Source: Eggerthella sp. YY7918 (GTDB taxonomy: Bacteria; Actinomycetota; Coriobacteriia; Coriobacteriales; Eggerthellaceae). Taken from it: 64,000 bases of DNA. The stretch lies in the NCBI RefSeq assembly GCF_000270285.1, contig NC_015738.1, forward strand, positions 1,674,001 to 1,738,000, given 5' to 3'. Positions 15,996 to 24,238 of the stretch are shown piece by piece; the stretch's first letter is position 1; every line of letters starts with the position of its first letter. The notes beneath the pieces were generated by a model that was not told where the DNA came from, ran no database searches, and saw only the letters and a list, made by a program, of their open reading frames with translations. A program made the translations under genes and the position numbers.

Positions 15996-17456
15996 CTACA
16001 TAGTGGAGATCGCGTGGCGGGCGGCGATGCGTCCGGAGGTGTGGGCGAAACCGTTTGCTGCGCCGGGAACCTCCATGTTGTAGGAGTCGCCGTAGAGACC
16101 CGTGGCGTCCAGACCGACCGCGTAGAGACCGGGAATGGCGTTGTAGTCGGCGTCGACGACCTGCATGTTGCCGTTAATGCGGATGCCGCCAGCAGAACCC
16201 ATGGTGCCGGTAGCCAGAGGGATGGCATAGAAGGGACCCTCGACCATCGGGCGGAGGTACTGGGGCTTCTTCATAAAGGCGTCGTCGTAGCCCTTCTCGC
16301 ATGCCTCGTTGTAGTCGGCCATAGTTGCGACGAAGGTGTCTACAGGCACGTCAATGAGGGCTGCGAGCTCCTCGAAGCTGCCAGCCTTCTTCACCAGGCC
16401 GGACTCGAGATGAGCCTCGAGCTCGATAGGGAGGCGCTCCATCGGCTTGTGGTACACGACGAACTCGCCGATCGCGATCTCGGAACCCTCGGCCACCAGA
16501 CGGTCGATGTCCGCCTGGGAGAGGATGGACCAGACCACGCCGCCGGGCTGCTTGCCGTAGTAGGTTCCGATGTCGCCGATGTTCTCGGCAACGGACTCGG
16601 CCGCGAAGCGCCTGCCGGTCTTGTTGATCCACACGCCGGGGTTGACGCCCGCGCCGCCGACCTGGGAGTCCATGGTCATGTCACGGCCGCCTGCTGCGAG
16701 AATCGGGCAGGTGGTGATGTAGGTGGGGTCTGCGCCCGCGGAGAGGGCGAGGTCGAGGCCGTCGCCGACGTTCTGCAGCGGGGTGAGGGTGTTCATGTTG
16801 TAGGCAGCGGGGGCGAACCAGCTGTACTTGAAGATGCGCTCCGGGCTGGAGCCCATGCCGCCGGTTGCCAGGATAACGGCCTTGCCGCCGACGCGCAGGG
16901 GCTCGCCGTCAGACTCTGCGACGACACCGACGACAGCGCCTTCCTCGATGATGAGCTCCTTGGCGGGGGTGGAGGTGAAGATGTCGACGTCGAGCTTCTG
17001 GATGGCGTCGAGCAGGACTTCCTGGCAATGGGCGCCGAGGCCCTCGGGCAGATGGAAGGTCCAGACCTCGTTGGGGTCGTCCTCTGCGGCGATGTCGCAG
17101 GCCTTGTAGACGACGCCGAGGTCGCGGTAGATGTCGATGGTCTCTGCGGAGTTCTCAACGAAAGCGCGGACGACGTCGTAGTTCGCGCGCTGATGGCTGT
17201 AGCCCATGAACTTCTCGATGCCCTCCTGCTTGGTCGGGAAGTGGTACTTGGAAAGACGCGGGGTGCCGAGCTCGTTCTGAATAGAGGACTCGAAGGCAGC
17301 GGTGCCTTCGGCGTACATGGAGAGGCCTCCGGTCTCGGGCATCTTCTCGAGCACCACGACGCGCTTGCCCTCACGGGCGGCGATCAGCGCTGCAGACTTT
17401 CCAGAGGCGCCTCCTCCAACGACAACAAGATCATACTCAACATCGAATTGTGCCAT
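15996..17456 (-). CDS. tdr: tetrahydrodaidzein reductase (TDR), FAD flavoprotein
   Basis: A 486-residue soluble flavoprotein of the fumarate reductase/succinate dehydrogenase superfamily. The FAD motif is GGGASGKSAA at the N-terminus and the second FAD region is GTMGSAGGIRING, ending in NGFAHTSGRIAA. It has no signal peptide, haem or FMN-binding domain, so it needs an external electron donor, and EtfAB is encoded directly upstream. In equol producers it converts tetrahydrodaidzein to S-equol, the last step. It matches my memory of the Slackia enzyme in length and sequence. Confidence 0.9.
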   Translation of the reverse strand: MAQFDVEYDLVVVGGGASGKSAALIAAREGKRVVVLEKMPETGGLSMYAEGTAAFESSIQNELGTPRLSKYHFPTKQEGIEKFMGYSHQRANYDVVRAFVENSAETIDIYRDLGVVYKACDIAAEDDPNEVWTFHLPEGLGAHCQEVLLDAIQKLDVDIFTSTPAKELIIEEGAVVGVVAESDGEPLRVGGKAVILATGGMGSSPERIFKYSWFAPAAYNMNTLTPLQNVGDGLDLALSAGADPTYITTCPILAAGGRDMTMDSQVGGAGVNPGVWINKTGRRFAAESVAENIGDIGTYYGKQPGGVVWSILSQADIDRLVAEGSEIAIGEFVVYHKPMERLPIELEAHLESGLVKKAGSFEELAALIDVPVDTFVATMADYNEACEKGYDDAFMKKPQYLRPMVEGPFYAIPLATGTMGSAGGIRINGNMQVVDADYNAIPGLYAVGLDATGLYGDSYNMEVPGAANGFAHTSGRIAARHAISTM

Positions 17457-17487
17457 GGTTTCCTCCTTCTTGGGAGTCTGATTTTCA

Positions 17488-17516
17488 CCGCTGCGTCGGC
17501 GAATCCGGCGCAGCGG
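17488..17516 (-). other. intercistronic hairpin, etfA-tdr
   Basis: CCGCTGCG at 17488-17495 pairs with CGCAGCGG at 17509-17516, extended by CGG/CCG inside. It lies in the 110-bp gap between etfA and tdr with no strong U-tract. Confidence 0.5.
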
Positions 17517-17567
17517 TATCGTCTAAGTGAATCGATCGAGTGCTGGATAAGCCCTGATCGTGCGCTG

Positions 17568-18482
17568 CTAGGCGCCTTTGATCGCTGCGGTCAGGACGGG
17601 GATTATCTCCTTCACGTCGCCTACGATGCCATACGCACACTCGCGGAAGATGGAAGCCTCCGAATCGTTGTTGACGGCGACGATGACCTTGGCTCCGCGA
17701 ACGCCGGTCATGTGCTGGGGCGCCCCGGAGGAGCCGAGGGTCAGGTACAGGCGAGGAGAGATTTTCTGGGTGGAGGTTCCGACCACGCGGTCGTGCTCGA
17801 ACCAGTGGTAGTTGTCGCACAGGGGCAGCGTGCAGGCGACCTCGGCGCCGAGAGCTGCGGCGAGCTCCTCAACCAGGGCGAGGTTCTCCTTGGCTCCGAT
17901 TCCCAGTCCCACGCCGACGACTTTCTCTGCGGTCAGCAGGCCGTTGGAGGCACACCCGTCACAGTTAGTGGCAAGCACGGTGAGAGAATCGAGCGCGCTA
18001 GCGCTCCCCGTGGCAACCTCAGCGGCCGCGCCTGCATCGGCCTCGTCCCCGCCGTCGGCAACGATGCAGACGGCGGGGCCGGATGTCTCAAGGACCTGCA
18101 CGGCAGCCGCATCGGCGACAAGGCGCTCGACGACCGTTTTGCCCTCTGAGACGCTGACGCTGGTAACCGCGGCGGCGACCGCTGCGGAGAGCTTCACGGC
18201 GATGGCGCCGGCGATGGCGCGGGCGGTGGCGTCGTCCGAACAGAGCACCGCTGCGGGCTGCTCCTGGGCAGCCCTATCCGCAATCGCGGGGGCGAGCGCC
18301 TCGGCGAGAGTGGCGCTGGTATCGTACAGGGTCACCGATGCGGGGCCGAGCGCGGCAACGGCGTCTGCACGGCTTGCGTCGCCGAAGACCAGAGCCTCGT
18401 AGGGCGCGCCGCTCTTGGATGCGACGTCGGCCACGTGGGCGGCGCTCATGTCATCGGCCACCAGAATCCAAACTTTGCTCAT
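17568..18482 (-). CDS. etfA: electron transfer flavoprotein alpha subunit (FixB type)
   Basis: A 304-residue protein. The C-terminal FAD domain is recognisable from GTSTQKISPRLYLTLG, then GAPQH and VNND, ending in a YGIVGDVKEIIPVL-type tail, which defines EtfA. The N-terminal half is rich in Ala. Its start codon follows the etfB stop with no gap (TAG then ATG). With EtfB it forms the heterodimer that takes electrons from NADH and hands them to FixC/FixX or directly to TDR; the exact route in equol formation is inference. Confidence 0.9.
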   Translation of the reverse strand: MSKVWILVADDMSAAHVADVASKSGAPYEALVFGDASRADAVAALGPASVTLYDTSATLAEALAPAIADRAAQEQPAAVLCSDDATARAIAGAIAVKLSAAVAAAVTSVSVSEGKTVVERLVADAAAVQVLETSGPAVCIVADGGDEADAGAAAEVATGSASALDSLTVLATNCDGCASNGLLTAEKVVGVGLGIGAKENLALVEELAAALGAEVACTLPLCDNYHWFEHDRVVGTSTQKISPRLYLTLGSSGAPQHMTGVRGAKVIVAVNNDSEASIFRECAYGIVGDVKEIIPVLTAAIKGA

Positions 18483-19205
18483 CTACAGCACCCCCTCGGA
18501 CTTGAGCGCAGCGACGAGCTGGTCGACAGCTGCCTGCGGGTCCGATCCGTCAAAGATCTTCGAAGGCTGGGCATCGGGCTCGTGGGTCCCGCCCACGGTG
18601 AAGGTAGCTGCGCCTTCGGTCTGCGCGCCAACCCTCTCAACCGGCTTCTTCCTAGCTACGAGGACAGCTCGCATACCGGGCTTGTTCTCCTCCTCGCGGC
18701 GGGCTGCGACGGCCAAGACAGCGGGGCCCTCGACGGCGATGTCCTGGGTGCCTGCGCCGAAGCGGCGGGTCACGACGAGCTTGCCGCCCTCCCTCTTTGC
18801 TGCATCGACTGCGTTGATGCAGGGCCAGCCAAGCAGACCGGCCAGCAAGCTCGGAACCATGGGCTGCCAGATGCAGTCACCGATGGCCACGAGGTCGACA
18901 CCCTCGACACCCTTGACGGCGTTTGCCAGCGCAGAGGCCAGCTCGGTGGGCTGAGCGAGGATGTCCACGCCCTGGACCGCCACGGTGGTCTCGATGCCGC
19001 GGGCAGCGCCAAAGGCGACGTCGCCGCTGTCCATCGTGACGCCCGTCACGTCGCCATCTCCGGCAGCGTCGAGCGCTACCTGGATAGCGGCGTGGTCGTC
19101 GTCCCCCACCTCGGGGCGATCGGCAAGCCACTTGACGGCTCCGTCTGCACCCACCCGCTCGTCTGTGGGGTTCATTGCCCATTTGAATACTGCGACAGTG
19201 GTCAT
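18483..19205 (-). CDS. etfB: electron transfer flavoprotein beta subunit (FixA type)
   Basis: A 240-residue EtfB with a typical nucleotide-binding layout (VAVFKWAMNP at the start, then the DHAAIQVALDAA and GTQDIAVEGPAVLAV segments). It lies 15 bp after the racemase gene and directly abuts etfA. FixA-type EtfB proteins bind the bifurcating FAD together with EtfA. Its position at the head of the operon shows that electron supply is built into the pathway. Confidence 0.88.
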   Translation of the reverse strand: MTTVAVFKWAMNPTDERVGADGAVKWLADRPEVGDDDHAAIQVALDAAGDGDVTGVTMDSGDVAFGAARGIETTVAVQGVDILAQPTELASALANAVKGVEGVDLVAIGDCIWQPMVPSLLAGLLGWPCINAVDAAKREGGKLVVTRRFGAGTQDIAVEGPAVLAVAARREEENKPGMRAVLVARKKPVERVGAQTEGAATFTVGGTHEPDAQPSKIFDGSDPQAAVDQLVAALKSEGVL

Positions 19206-19220
19206 GGTCTCACCGCGCCC

Positions 19221-19697
19221 TTACTTTGCGTCCCAGTCGCAGACGTCAGTCCAATCAACGCCCATGTCGAGGGCAACCTGGATAGCAGCGCCATTTGCAT
19301 CGGGGAACTCGTTGACGGCGATCTCCAGGTTGTGGGTGGCAGGCTGCGGGGGGAAGATCATCTCGCGGAACTTGCCGTGGTTGAACTCGACGGCAGGGGT
19401 CAGGCCCAGGGATGCGAAGTGCTCCTTGGCGGCGTCGAAGTCGTCGACGCGCATGGCGATGCCGCTGATGCCCTCGCCTACGGTCTGCAGGGCCTTGTAA
19501 GCGCCGATGGCGTCGTGGTCGTGCATGGGTGCCATGACCTCGATGCCGCCGGACTTGGGCAGTGCGACGCGCAGACCCATGTGCTCGTCGTCGTAGGGGC
19601 CGTAGAATGTCACCCCCAGAAGCTTATTCAGGTCCTCAACTGCCTTGTCGGCATCTGCAGCGCGCAAAGCGATGCGGTTGAGCTGTGCCTTGATCAT
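19221..19697 (-). CDS. ddrc: dihydrodaidzein racemase (VOC/glyoxalase superfamily)
   Basis: A 158-residue protein of two glyoxalase-like repeats, similar to methylmalonyl-CoA epimerase (ALRAADADKAVEDLNKLLG at the start, a second repeat near IAMRVDDFDAAKEHF, acidic metal ligands such as the E in NLEIAVNE). In equol producers such a protein interconverts R- and S-dihydrodaidzein so that DDR receives the right enantiomer; size and setting fit. It is the first gene of the operon, about 270 bp from the regulator's terminator, so the operon promoter should lie in 19700-19960. Confidence 0.88.
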   Translation of the reverse strand: MIKAQLNRIALRAADADKAVEDLNKLLGVTFYGPYDDEHMGLRVALPKSGGIEVMAPMHDHDAIGAYKALQTVGEGISGIAMRVDDFDAAKEHFASLGLTPAVEFNHGKFREMIFPPQPATHNLEIAVNEFPDANGAAIQVALDMGVDWTDVCDWDAK

Positions 19698-19879
19698 CCT
19701 TCACTCTCCTTTCGAATGAGCTTTCGCGCGGGCTGCCGGCTTTTGCCGAGCCTGCGTTCTTCGAGCTCAATTTTCCGGGGAAGCGCTGGTTCCGTGAGTA
19801 TCCCCTGAGTGACGAACGAATACTCTTGCGTAGTCGGATGGGTACTGCTTGGAGATGCCATCAGGGCCGCGTTGCGATA

Positions 19880-19892
19880 CTTTCGATACCCT
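19880..19892 (-). promoter_or_regulatory. candidate operator A (shared 13-mer) upstream of the equol operon
   Basis: The plus strand reads CTTTCGATACCCT; the same 13 bases occur upstream of the luxR-type gene at 21006-21018 in the same orientation. It lies about 185 bp before the racemase start. A partial half-site (GATAC) precedes it. No good -10 box follows, which would fit an activator-dependent promoter. Binding by the neighbouring regulator is inference. Confidence 0.45.
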
Positions 19893-19960
19893 GGGGACGT
19901 CGCGGCGCTGCTAGGCATGACGGTCTCATGGGAGCCGCCACCCGGAAAGCCAGGCAGGAC

Positions 19961-19992
19961 AAGAAAAAGACGGCCGCGCAATCGCGGCCGTC
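19961..19992 (-). terminator. intrinsic terminator of the luxR-type gene
   Basis: GACGGCCGCG at 19969-19978 and CGCGGCCGTC at 19983-19992 form a perfect 10-bp stem with a CAAT loop. On the minus strand it is followed by TCTTTTTCTT. It lies 38 bp after the regulator stop and separates the regulator transcript from the equol operon. Confidence 0.85.
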
Positions 19993-20029
19993 TCATGTCC
20001 CAAGCTTGCTTGATGTCCTGCCAGTCTGG

Positions 20030-20809
20030 CTAGCCCTCGTCTGCCTCGCCAAGGTACTCGCTGCGCCCGACCTTTGCCGCGAGTACTGCGGCTTGGGTGC
20101 GGTTGCTCACGTGGAGCTTGTGGATGATGCTCCCGATGGTCTTCTTCACCGTGGGCTCACTCAAGAAGAGGCGCTTGCTGATCTCTGCGTTTGAGAGGCC
20201 CTCTTCCAGCAGTGCGAGGACGCGCTTCTCGCGGTTGCCGAGCATCTTGATGCCCTCTGCGATGGCAGACTCCGCGCTTGTCACGTGGGAGTCTCCGAGC
20301 AAGGCGCCCTGGAGGATGGTCCCCAGCGAGCCGGAAAAAGCGATGTCGCCGCAGGCCTGTGCCCAGAGGAGGGACCTTAGGCGCGACGAGCTCATCTCGT
20401 CGCGCGAGCCGAATCCGCTCGCGCCGGCCCGCAGGGCATCGAGGACGTGGCCGCTCTCTCCCATCGAGGCCAAGACGAAGATGCGCAGATCGGGGTTGAG
20501 ATCCAGCATCTTCCTCACAGTTGGAGCGCAGCTGACCCCTTTGAACGTCGCACCTATCATGACTGCCTCCGGCTTATACCTCGCGCACGCGGTATAGGTC
20601 TCCTCGAGCGTGTACGCCTTGCCGACGAGCTTGAACTCGCCCCACTCGCGTATGAGAGCGACGATACCCTCGATGAAGATGAAATCGTCGTCGGCGACTA
20701 CCACGCGGAACGGCTCAGAGCGCAACGTCATGTGGACATCGTGCAAAAGCTCAGAGGACGGATCTAAATACTCCGCGCCCTCAGGCAAGCCCTTTTCCTC
20801 AGAACCCAT
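20030..20809 (-). CDS. LuxR/NarL-type regulator with degenerate receiver
   Basis: About 259 residues: an N-terminal extension, a receiver-like domain (residues about 35-150) and a C-terminal LuxR HTH (REKRVLALLEEGLSNAEISKRL). The acidic pair is kept (VVVADDD), but the phospho-acceptor Asp position reads VMIGATF (Gly) and the conserved Lys is Arg (FGSRDE). It should therefore not work by normal Asp phosphorylation, and no histidine kinase gene is nearby. The ATG at 20809 has a GGGGG run in front. Likely regulator of the divergently terminated equol operon; ligand or partner unknown. Confidence 0.85.
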   Translation of the reverse strand: MGSEEKGLPEGAEYLDPSSELLHDVHMTLRSEPFRVVVADDDFIFIEGIVALIREWGEFKLVGKAYTLEETYTACARYKPEAVMIGATFKGVSCAPTVRKMLDLNPDLRIFVLASMGESGHVLDALRAGASGFGSRDEMSSSRLRSLLWAQACGDIAFSGSLGTILQGALLGDSHVTSAESAIAEGIKMLGNREKRVLALLEEGLSNAEISKRLFLSEPTVKKTIGSIIHKLHVSNRTQAAVLAAKVGRSEYLGEADEG

Positions 20810-20997
20810 AGCATTCCCCCGCAATCTCTGCCGACAAGTGCATCAGAAGCTCTCGCCCTGCGCAAGCAACACGCGGGCCCTCTCCTGGAGAGCTTCCGCA
20901 CGATGGCGGCTTCTGGAAACAGATAAACAGGTACCAGTACCTGCATTTTACCATCCTGCCGCAAGTGCTGGGGTGAACCTTGCTGCCCGCTCGCCGT

Positions 20998-21018
20998 ATT
21001 ATATTCTTTCGATACCCT
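20998..21018 (-). promoter_or_regulatory. luxR-type gene promoter with operator B
   Basis: On the minus strand TATAAT (plus 20998-21003) is preceded two bases upstream by the 13-mer found at site A (plus 21006-21018). The -35 region is poor. The predicted transcript has a leader of about 180 bases before the ATG at 20809. Overlap of operator and -10 suggests autoregulation. Confidence 0.5.
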
Positions 21019-21310
21019 TGCTTCACGGGTGATTCTGGCGCGACTCGCATTATAGGGCTTCTGCCGTGCCGCGAAATACCCGGCTATCTGCCGTATTTGC
21101 TGATCTGCAAGAGGCAGGCTGTCAGCTGGCAAGCGACGGAAGAAACATCTGAAAGCTGAGCTTCCACGAACATTTGTATTGACAATCGCTCTTATAAAGC
21201 GCATCGTGAATACTCCCATTAAGTCGAATATATGTTCCTAATCACTCACGAATCGCAGCACGGGAAGAGAGGTTCCGCCGAAGGCGAGACCGATGAATCC
21301 ATAGCCTGAT
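21019..21310. other. intergenic region without recognised gene
   Basis: About 290 bp between the regulator promoter and an IS3 remnant. Open frames here are short and show no recognisable protein or good start. I see no clear structure. Confidence 0.5.
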
Positions 21311-21526
21311 TCTGCCCCGTTTTTCGTTGACAGGTCCTACGTCGCCCGCAGGCGGACCTCTTCCATGTACGCCCGCTCGAACTCGTCGGGGCTCATCCAC
21401 CCGAGCGCGGAGTGGATGCGGGCCCTGTTATAGAAGCACTCTATGTACTCGAATATCTCGATGGCCGCCTCGTCGCAGGTGGCGAGCGTGCGCGCGTGCG
21501 CGCACTCGCTCTTGACGATTGTCAAT
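21311..21526 (-). pseudogene. IS3-family element, terminal remnant with OrfB 3' end
   Basis: The left end starts with TCTGCCCCG and a TTGACAG-ending inverted-repeat sequence (21311-21333) like that of the full IS3 copy at 24979. The minus-strand reading gives ECAHARTLATCDEAAIEIF and continues to NRARIHSALGWMSPDEFER, the OrfB C-terminus including the last catalytic-region segment. It breaks off at about 21526 into an unrelated frame, so about the last 60 codons remain. It truncates the gene to its right. Confidence 0.8.
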
Positions 21527-21838
21527 CCCGATAACGACCCATCCGTTATCTTCTCGGCAGCCAAGAAGATGCCAGTATTCGTCCTTTGGAAACCAGCTAC
21601 GCCATTCCGCAAGCCACTGTTCCTTCGCAGGCTCGCCGTCCTCTTCCCAATACTCGTCTCGAAACTCCCGGAAAGTCATCCAATCGTCCGGGTTGCCTCG
21701 TTGCGCAACAATCCAGAGCTCCCGATAAGAGTTGTCATCAGAAAGCGGCTTTAAGGGTTCCATTTCTCGAATAATTCGCCAAGCGATTTCCTTGGTTGCC
21801 TCATCTCCCCTATCAGGATTGAGCCAAGATCTGCCTCG
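21527..21838 (-). pseudogene. truncated hypothetical protein interrupted by IS3 remnant
   Basis: An open minus-strand frame runs from about 21838 (just after a TAG, no start codon visible) to the IS junction. The protein is Trp- and acid-rich (DDWMTFREFRDEYWEEDGE, then WRSWFPKDEYWHLLG, ending WVVIGIDNRQ). The composition looks like real coding sequence, but both ends are lost. I do not recognise the family. Confidence 0.5.
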
Positions 21839-21841
21839 CTA

Positions 21842-22325
21842 GAGTATTCTATCAATTGCAGGTTCAAGCAACTTTGGATGACCGCTGTTTTCAACAGCGT
21901 CTACTGTGCAATTCTTTTCCTCGTGACACACCAATTCCACAGGATCTAGCCCTCCCAATTAATCTGGACTTGTCTCTACGCGTATACATTTCTTAATGGG
22001 CCAATTGGGTACGGAGGAGTGCGGAAGCGAATACGCCCGTTTCGAATGCCGAAAGCCCTCCATTCATCGAATGACGGCCAAAACCGAACTTCGCCGTCGC
22101 CTTGGGCATCGCGAGGATGCGCCTGTGGAAGTTTTTTGCGCGGGGTAAAGGGAGGAGCGCTTGGGTCCGTTCCAAGAACCGCCAACTGGACAACCCTATG
22201 GCACTGCTGACTGCAAAACCACGAACAGCCCGAACGATAAACCAGATGCAATCTTGATAGCCAGAAAAATCCCCGCACACGGAAAGATGGCCTTTGAATG
22301 CTTCCGATCGCAGCTCGAAAGACGA
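21842..22325. other. region without intact gene; possible decayed ORF
   Basis: About 480 bp. On the minus strand a hydrophobic run (GLSFGLFVVLQ, near 22215-22250) and, in another frame, a polar segment around PSFDEWRAFGIRNGRIRF (near 22010-22080) could be the two halves of a frameshifted small membrane protein. This is weak; no start, family or promoter is visible. Confidence 0.25.
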
Positions 22326-22838
22326 CTACAAATCGACTTCGAACGTCTGGGTCTGATTCGCCAAATCAAGCTCAAGCTGCAGGCGACTGATTTCTTCGCA
22401 CACCGCACGATAGTCTTTATCTGCCTGAGCGACATCGTAATTTGCATAGACGTACTCGACGACATTCGAATCGCCCAGATAATAGCGCGACGCACGCTCT
22501 TTGGGGCTGCGGGCGCGAAGGCTTGCAAGCCTTCTCTTTTGCTGATTGAGCTGAGCCATGCGCACAAGCGCCTCATCGATGGTGATACCGCTTTCGGGCA
22601 AAACGGTATGAGCGTTAAACAGGTGGACGGCATGGCGTAGCTTGAGCATGCGGGCGTCGATATTTTCAACCGCCGCACGAGTTTCCTCATACGAGTACTT
22701 GGGCGGGTCTGCCTCCTCGCCAAGCGCCAGCTCGTAGACGCATGACTTCAGCTCCGTCTCAAGGATGAAATCCTTCTCATCCTGAAGGCTCCGCAGGTAT
22801 TTATTCGCCGAAGCGGACGTGAACGTTCTTGCCATCAT
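22326..22838 (-). CDS. DIP1984 family protein
   Basis: A 170-residue, mostly helical, charged protein (DEKDFILETELKSCVYEL near the start, then YSYEETRAAVENIDARMLKL, ending in a heptad-like EEISRLQLELDLANQTQTFEV). This pattern is that of the DIP1984 (formerly septicolysin-like) family, whose function is unknown. Two adjacent ATGs are possible starts; AAAGGAG lies upstream. It is often found in accessory regions. It stands alone between a decayed stretch and the DUF1016 nuclease. Confidence 0.8.
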   Translation of the reverse strand: MMARTFTSASANKYLRSLQDEKDFILETELKSCVYELALGEEADPPKYSYEETRAAVENIDARMLKLRHAVHLFNAHTVLPESGITIDEALVRMAQLNQQKRRLASLRARSPKERASRYYLGDSNVVEYVYANYDVAQADKDYRAVCEEISRLQLELDLANQTQTFEVDL

Positions 22839-22902
22839 GCGACTCCTTTGCTTTTGATTCCGTGATTTCTATCAACAAAATACCAGCTCAAACACGCTTG
22901 CT

Positions 22903-22926
22903 TCAATAGTCGCATTAGTCCGATTT
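22903..22926 (+). repeat. 24-bp direct repeat, copy 1
   Basis: Identical over 24 bases to 24215-24238 in the same orientation; it begins TCAATAGTCGCA and ends GTCCGATTT. The two copies bracket the DUF1016 gene. Confidence 0.85.
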
Positions 22927-22945
22927 TGGGAATGTCGCGACAGCT

Positions 22946-24118
22946 CTATGCCGCGCGTTCATCCGCAATGAACAGATAGGTATACTCGGACGCGCCGCTT
23001 TTCGCAATTGCGCGCCCGCCCTCGTTCTTCCGATAGCGAGAAAACGAATTCAAAATCGCGATACGCTCGTCTTTGAGACGCGACAGTTCGTCACGAACCT
23101 CCCCCAGCTCCGAACGAAGCCGCTCGTTCTCCTCCAGGAGTTGCGAGATATATACCGCCTGCGGCGATTCGCACGAACCAGCGGGCAATGAAGCGCCCTC
23201 TCGCGCCCGAACGATGATTTCCTTCAAATCCACGTCTTGATGAGTGACCTTGCCCACCTTGAGATCGATAAGCACGTAACATTTGAGGATGACGTTGTAG
23301 AACACAAGGTCGATATAGTAATCGCCGTCCATCCCGCGCAGATGGAATTGCCGACCCATGAAAGCGTAGCCTTTCCCCAGTTCAAGCAGGAACTTTTGCA
23401 AATTCGCAATAAGCGCGTTTTCTAAATCGCTTTCATGAGGTTGCCCTTCAGTGGAGAAGCCAAGGAATTCCATTATGTACGGGCTTTTGACGAAATCGTA
23501 CTTCTCCTGATCGTTATCCCGATGCGACTCGGCGCGCTTCGCTTCTCCTTCGGTCGCGCGGTTGCCTTCGCACGAAGAAAGCAGTCGATAGTAATACTGG
23601 GTGGAGATATTGCGGTCGAGCGTACGCACGCTCCAACCCTGCTCGGCGGCTTCGCGCGTATACCATTCGCGCGCCGCAGGATCTTCCACTCGCAATAAAG
23701 TGCGGTAATGCGTCCATGAGAGTAATGGCGCAGATTGTTTACTCGCCGCGTAAACAATCGAGGGGTATGCCTTGTAGAACCGAACGAAGTACCAAAGATT
23801 CAGCTTCGAATACCCCTTGCCGTATTCTTTCGTAAGCGCCTTGGCGAGACCGACAATAACTTGCGCACCATACTCCGCGCGGCTCTCCCCCTTAAGCTCC
23901 TCCTCCGCGATGCGCTTCCCCAAATACCAATTGCGATACACCAACGTCGCATTCACCGAGCGATGCGCCCAACGCTGAGAACTCTCGATGATGAGGCGCG
24001 CATCGCCAACAATATCGTCGGTTTGGCGATACTCAACCACGGCAGACGCAGGCAAAGACTGAATGAAAGAATCGGCCCCTTGCCCCGCATCGAACATCGC
24101 ATTGCCCTCAGATGCCAT
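22946..24118 (-). CDS. DUF1016/YhcG-type PDDEXK nuclease, chimeric C-terminus
   Basis: A 390-residue protein. The DUF1016 N-terminal domain is clear (AHRSVNATLVYRNWYLGKRI, KGYSKLNLWYFVRF), followed by the PD-(D/E)XK core: DGDYYIDLVFYN with the metal Asp, then VLIDLKVGK with the D-x-K. After THQDV the usual family continuation is missing; instead there is an unrelated coiled-coil-like tail (LLEENERLRSELGEVRDEL) ending EYTYLFIADERAA. The gene therefore looks like a fusion made by deletion or recombination. YhcG-type nucleases are linked to recombination or defence. It lies between perfect direct repeats. Confidence 0.8.
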   Translation of the reverse strand: MASEGNAMFDAGQGADSFIQSLPASAVVEYRQTDDIVGDARLIIESSQRWAHRSVNATLVYRNWYLGKRIAEEELKGESRAEYGAQVIVGLAKALTKEYGKGYSKLNLWYFVRFYKAYPSIVYAASKQSAPLLSWTHYRTLLRVEDPAAREWYTREAAEQGWSVRTLDRNISTQYYYRLLSSCEGNRATEGEAKRAESHRDNDQEKYDFVKSPYIMEFLGFSTEGQPHESDLENALIANLQKFLLELGKGYAFMGRQFHLRGMDGDYYIDLVFYNVILKCYVLIDLKVGKVTHQDVDLKEIIVRAREGASLPAGSCESPQAVYISQLLEENERLRSELGEVRDELSRLKDERIAILNSFSRYRKNEGGRAIAKSGASEYTYLFIADERAA

Positions 24119-24214
24119 CGTCCCACGCCCTTCCCGCCAACTGCCCGGAGCCCCGCCCCAAGAACCTCAGTTGCCCCCTGAACACTTAACGATACCAACC
24201 GAGGCAGCACCCGC

Positions 24215-24238
24215 TCAATAGTCGCATTAGTCCGATTT
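24215..24238 (+). repeat. 24-bp direct repeat, copy 2
   Basis: Perfect match to 22903-22926. With copy 1 it bounds a 1.3-kb unit that contains only the DUF1016 gene. Confidence 0.85.

Noticed and set aside
15996-17456. Reading TDR as a respiratory fumarate reductase
   Set aside because: No signal peptide, haem or FMN domain, and its neighbours are DDR, DZR, the racemase and EtfAB; equol-pathway TDR explains it better.
20764-21219. 151-codon minus-strand open frame upstream of the luxR-type gene
   Set aside because: It covers the predicted regulator promoter and leader, and shows no family features or ribosome-binding site.
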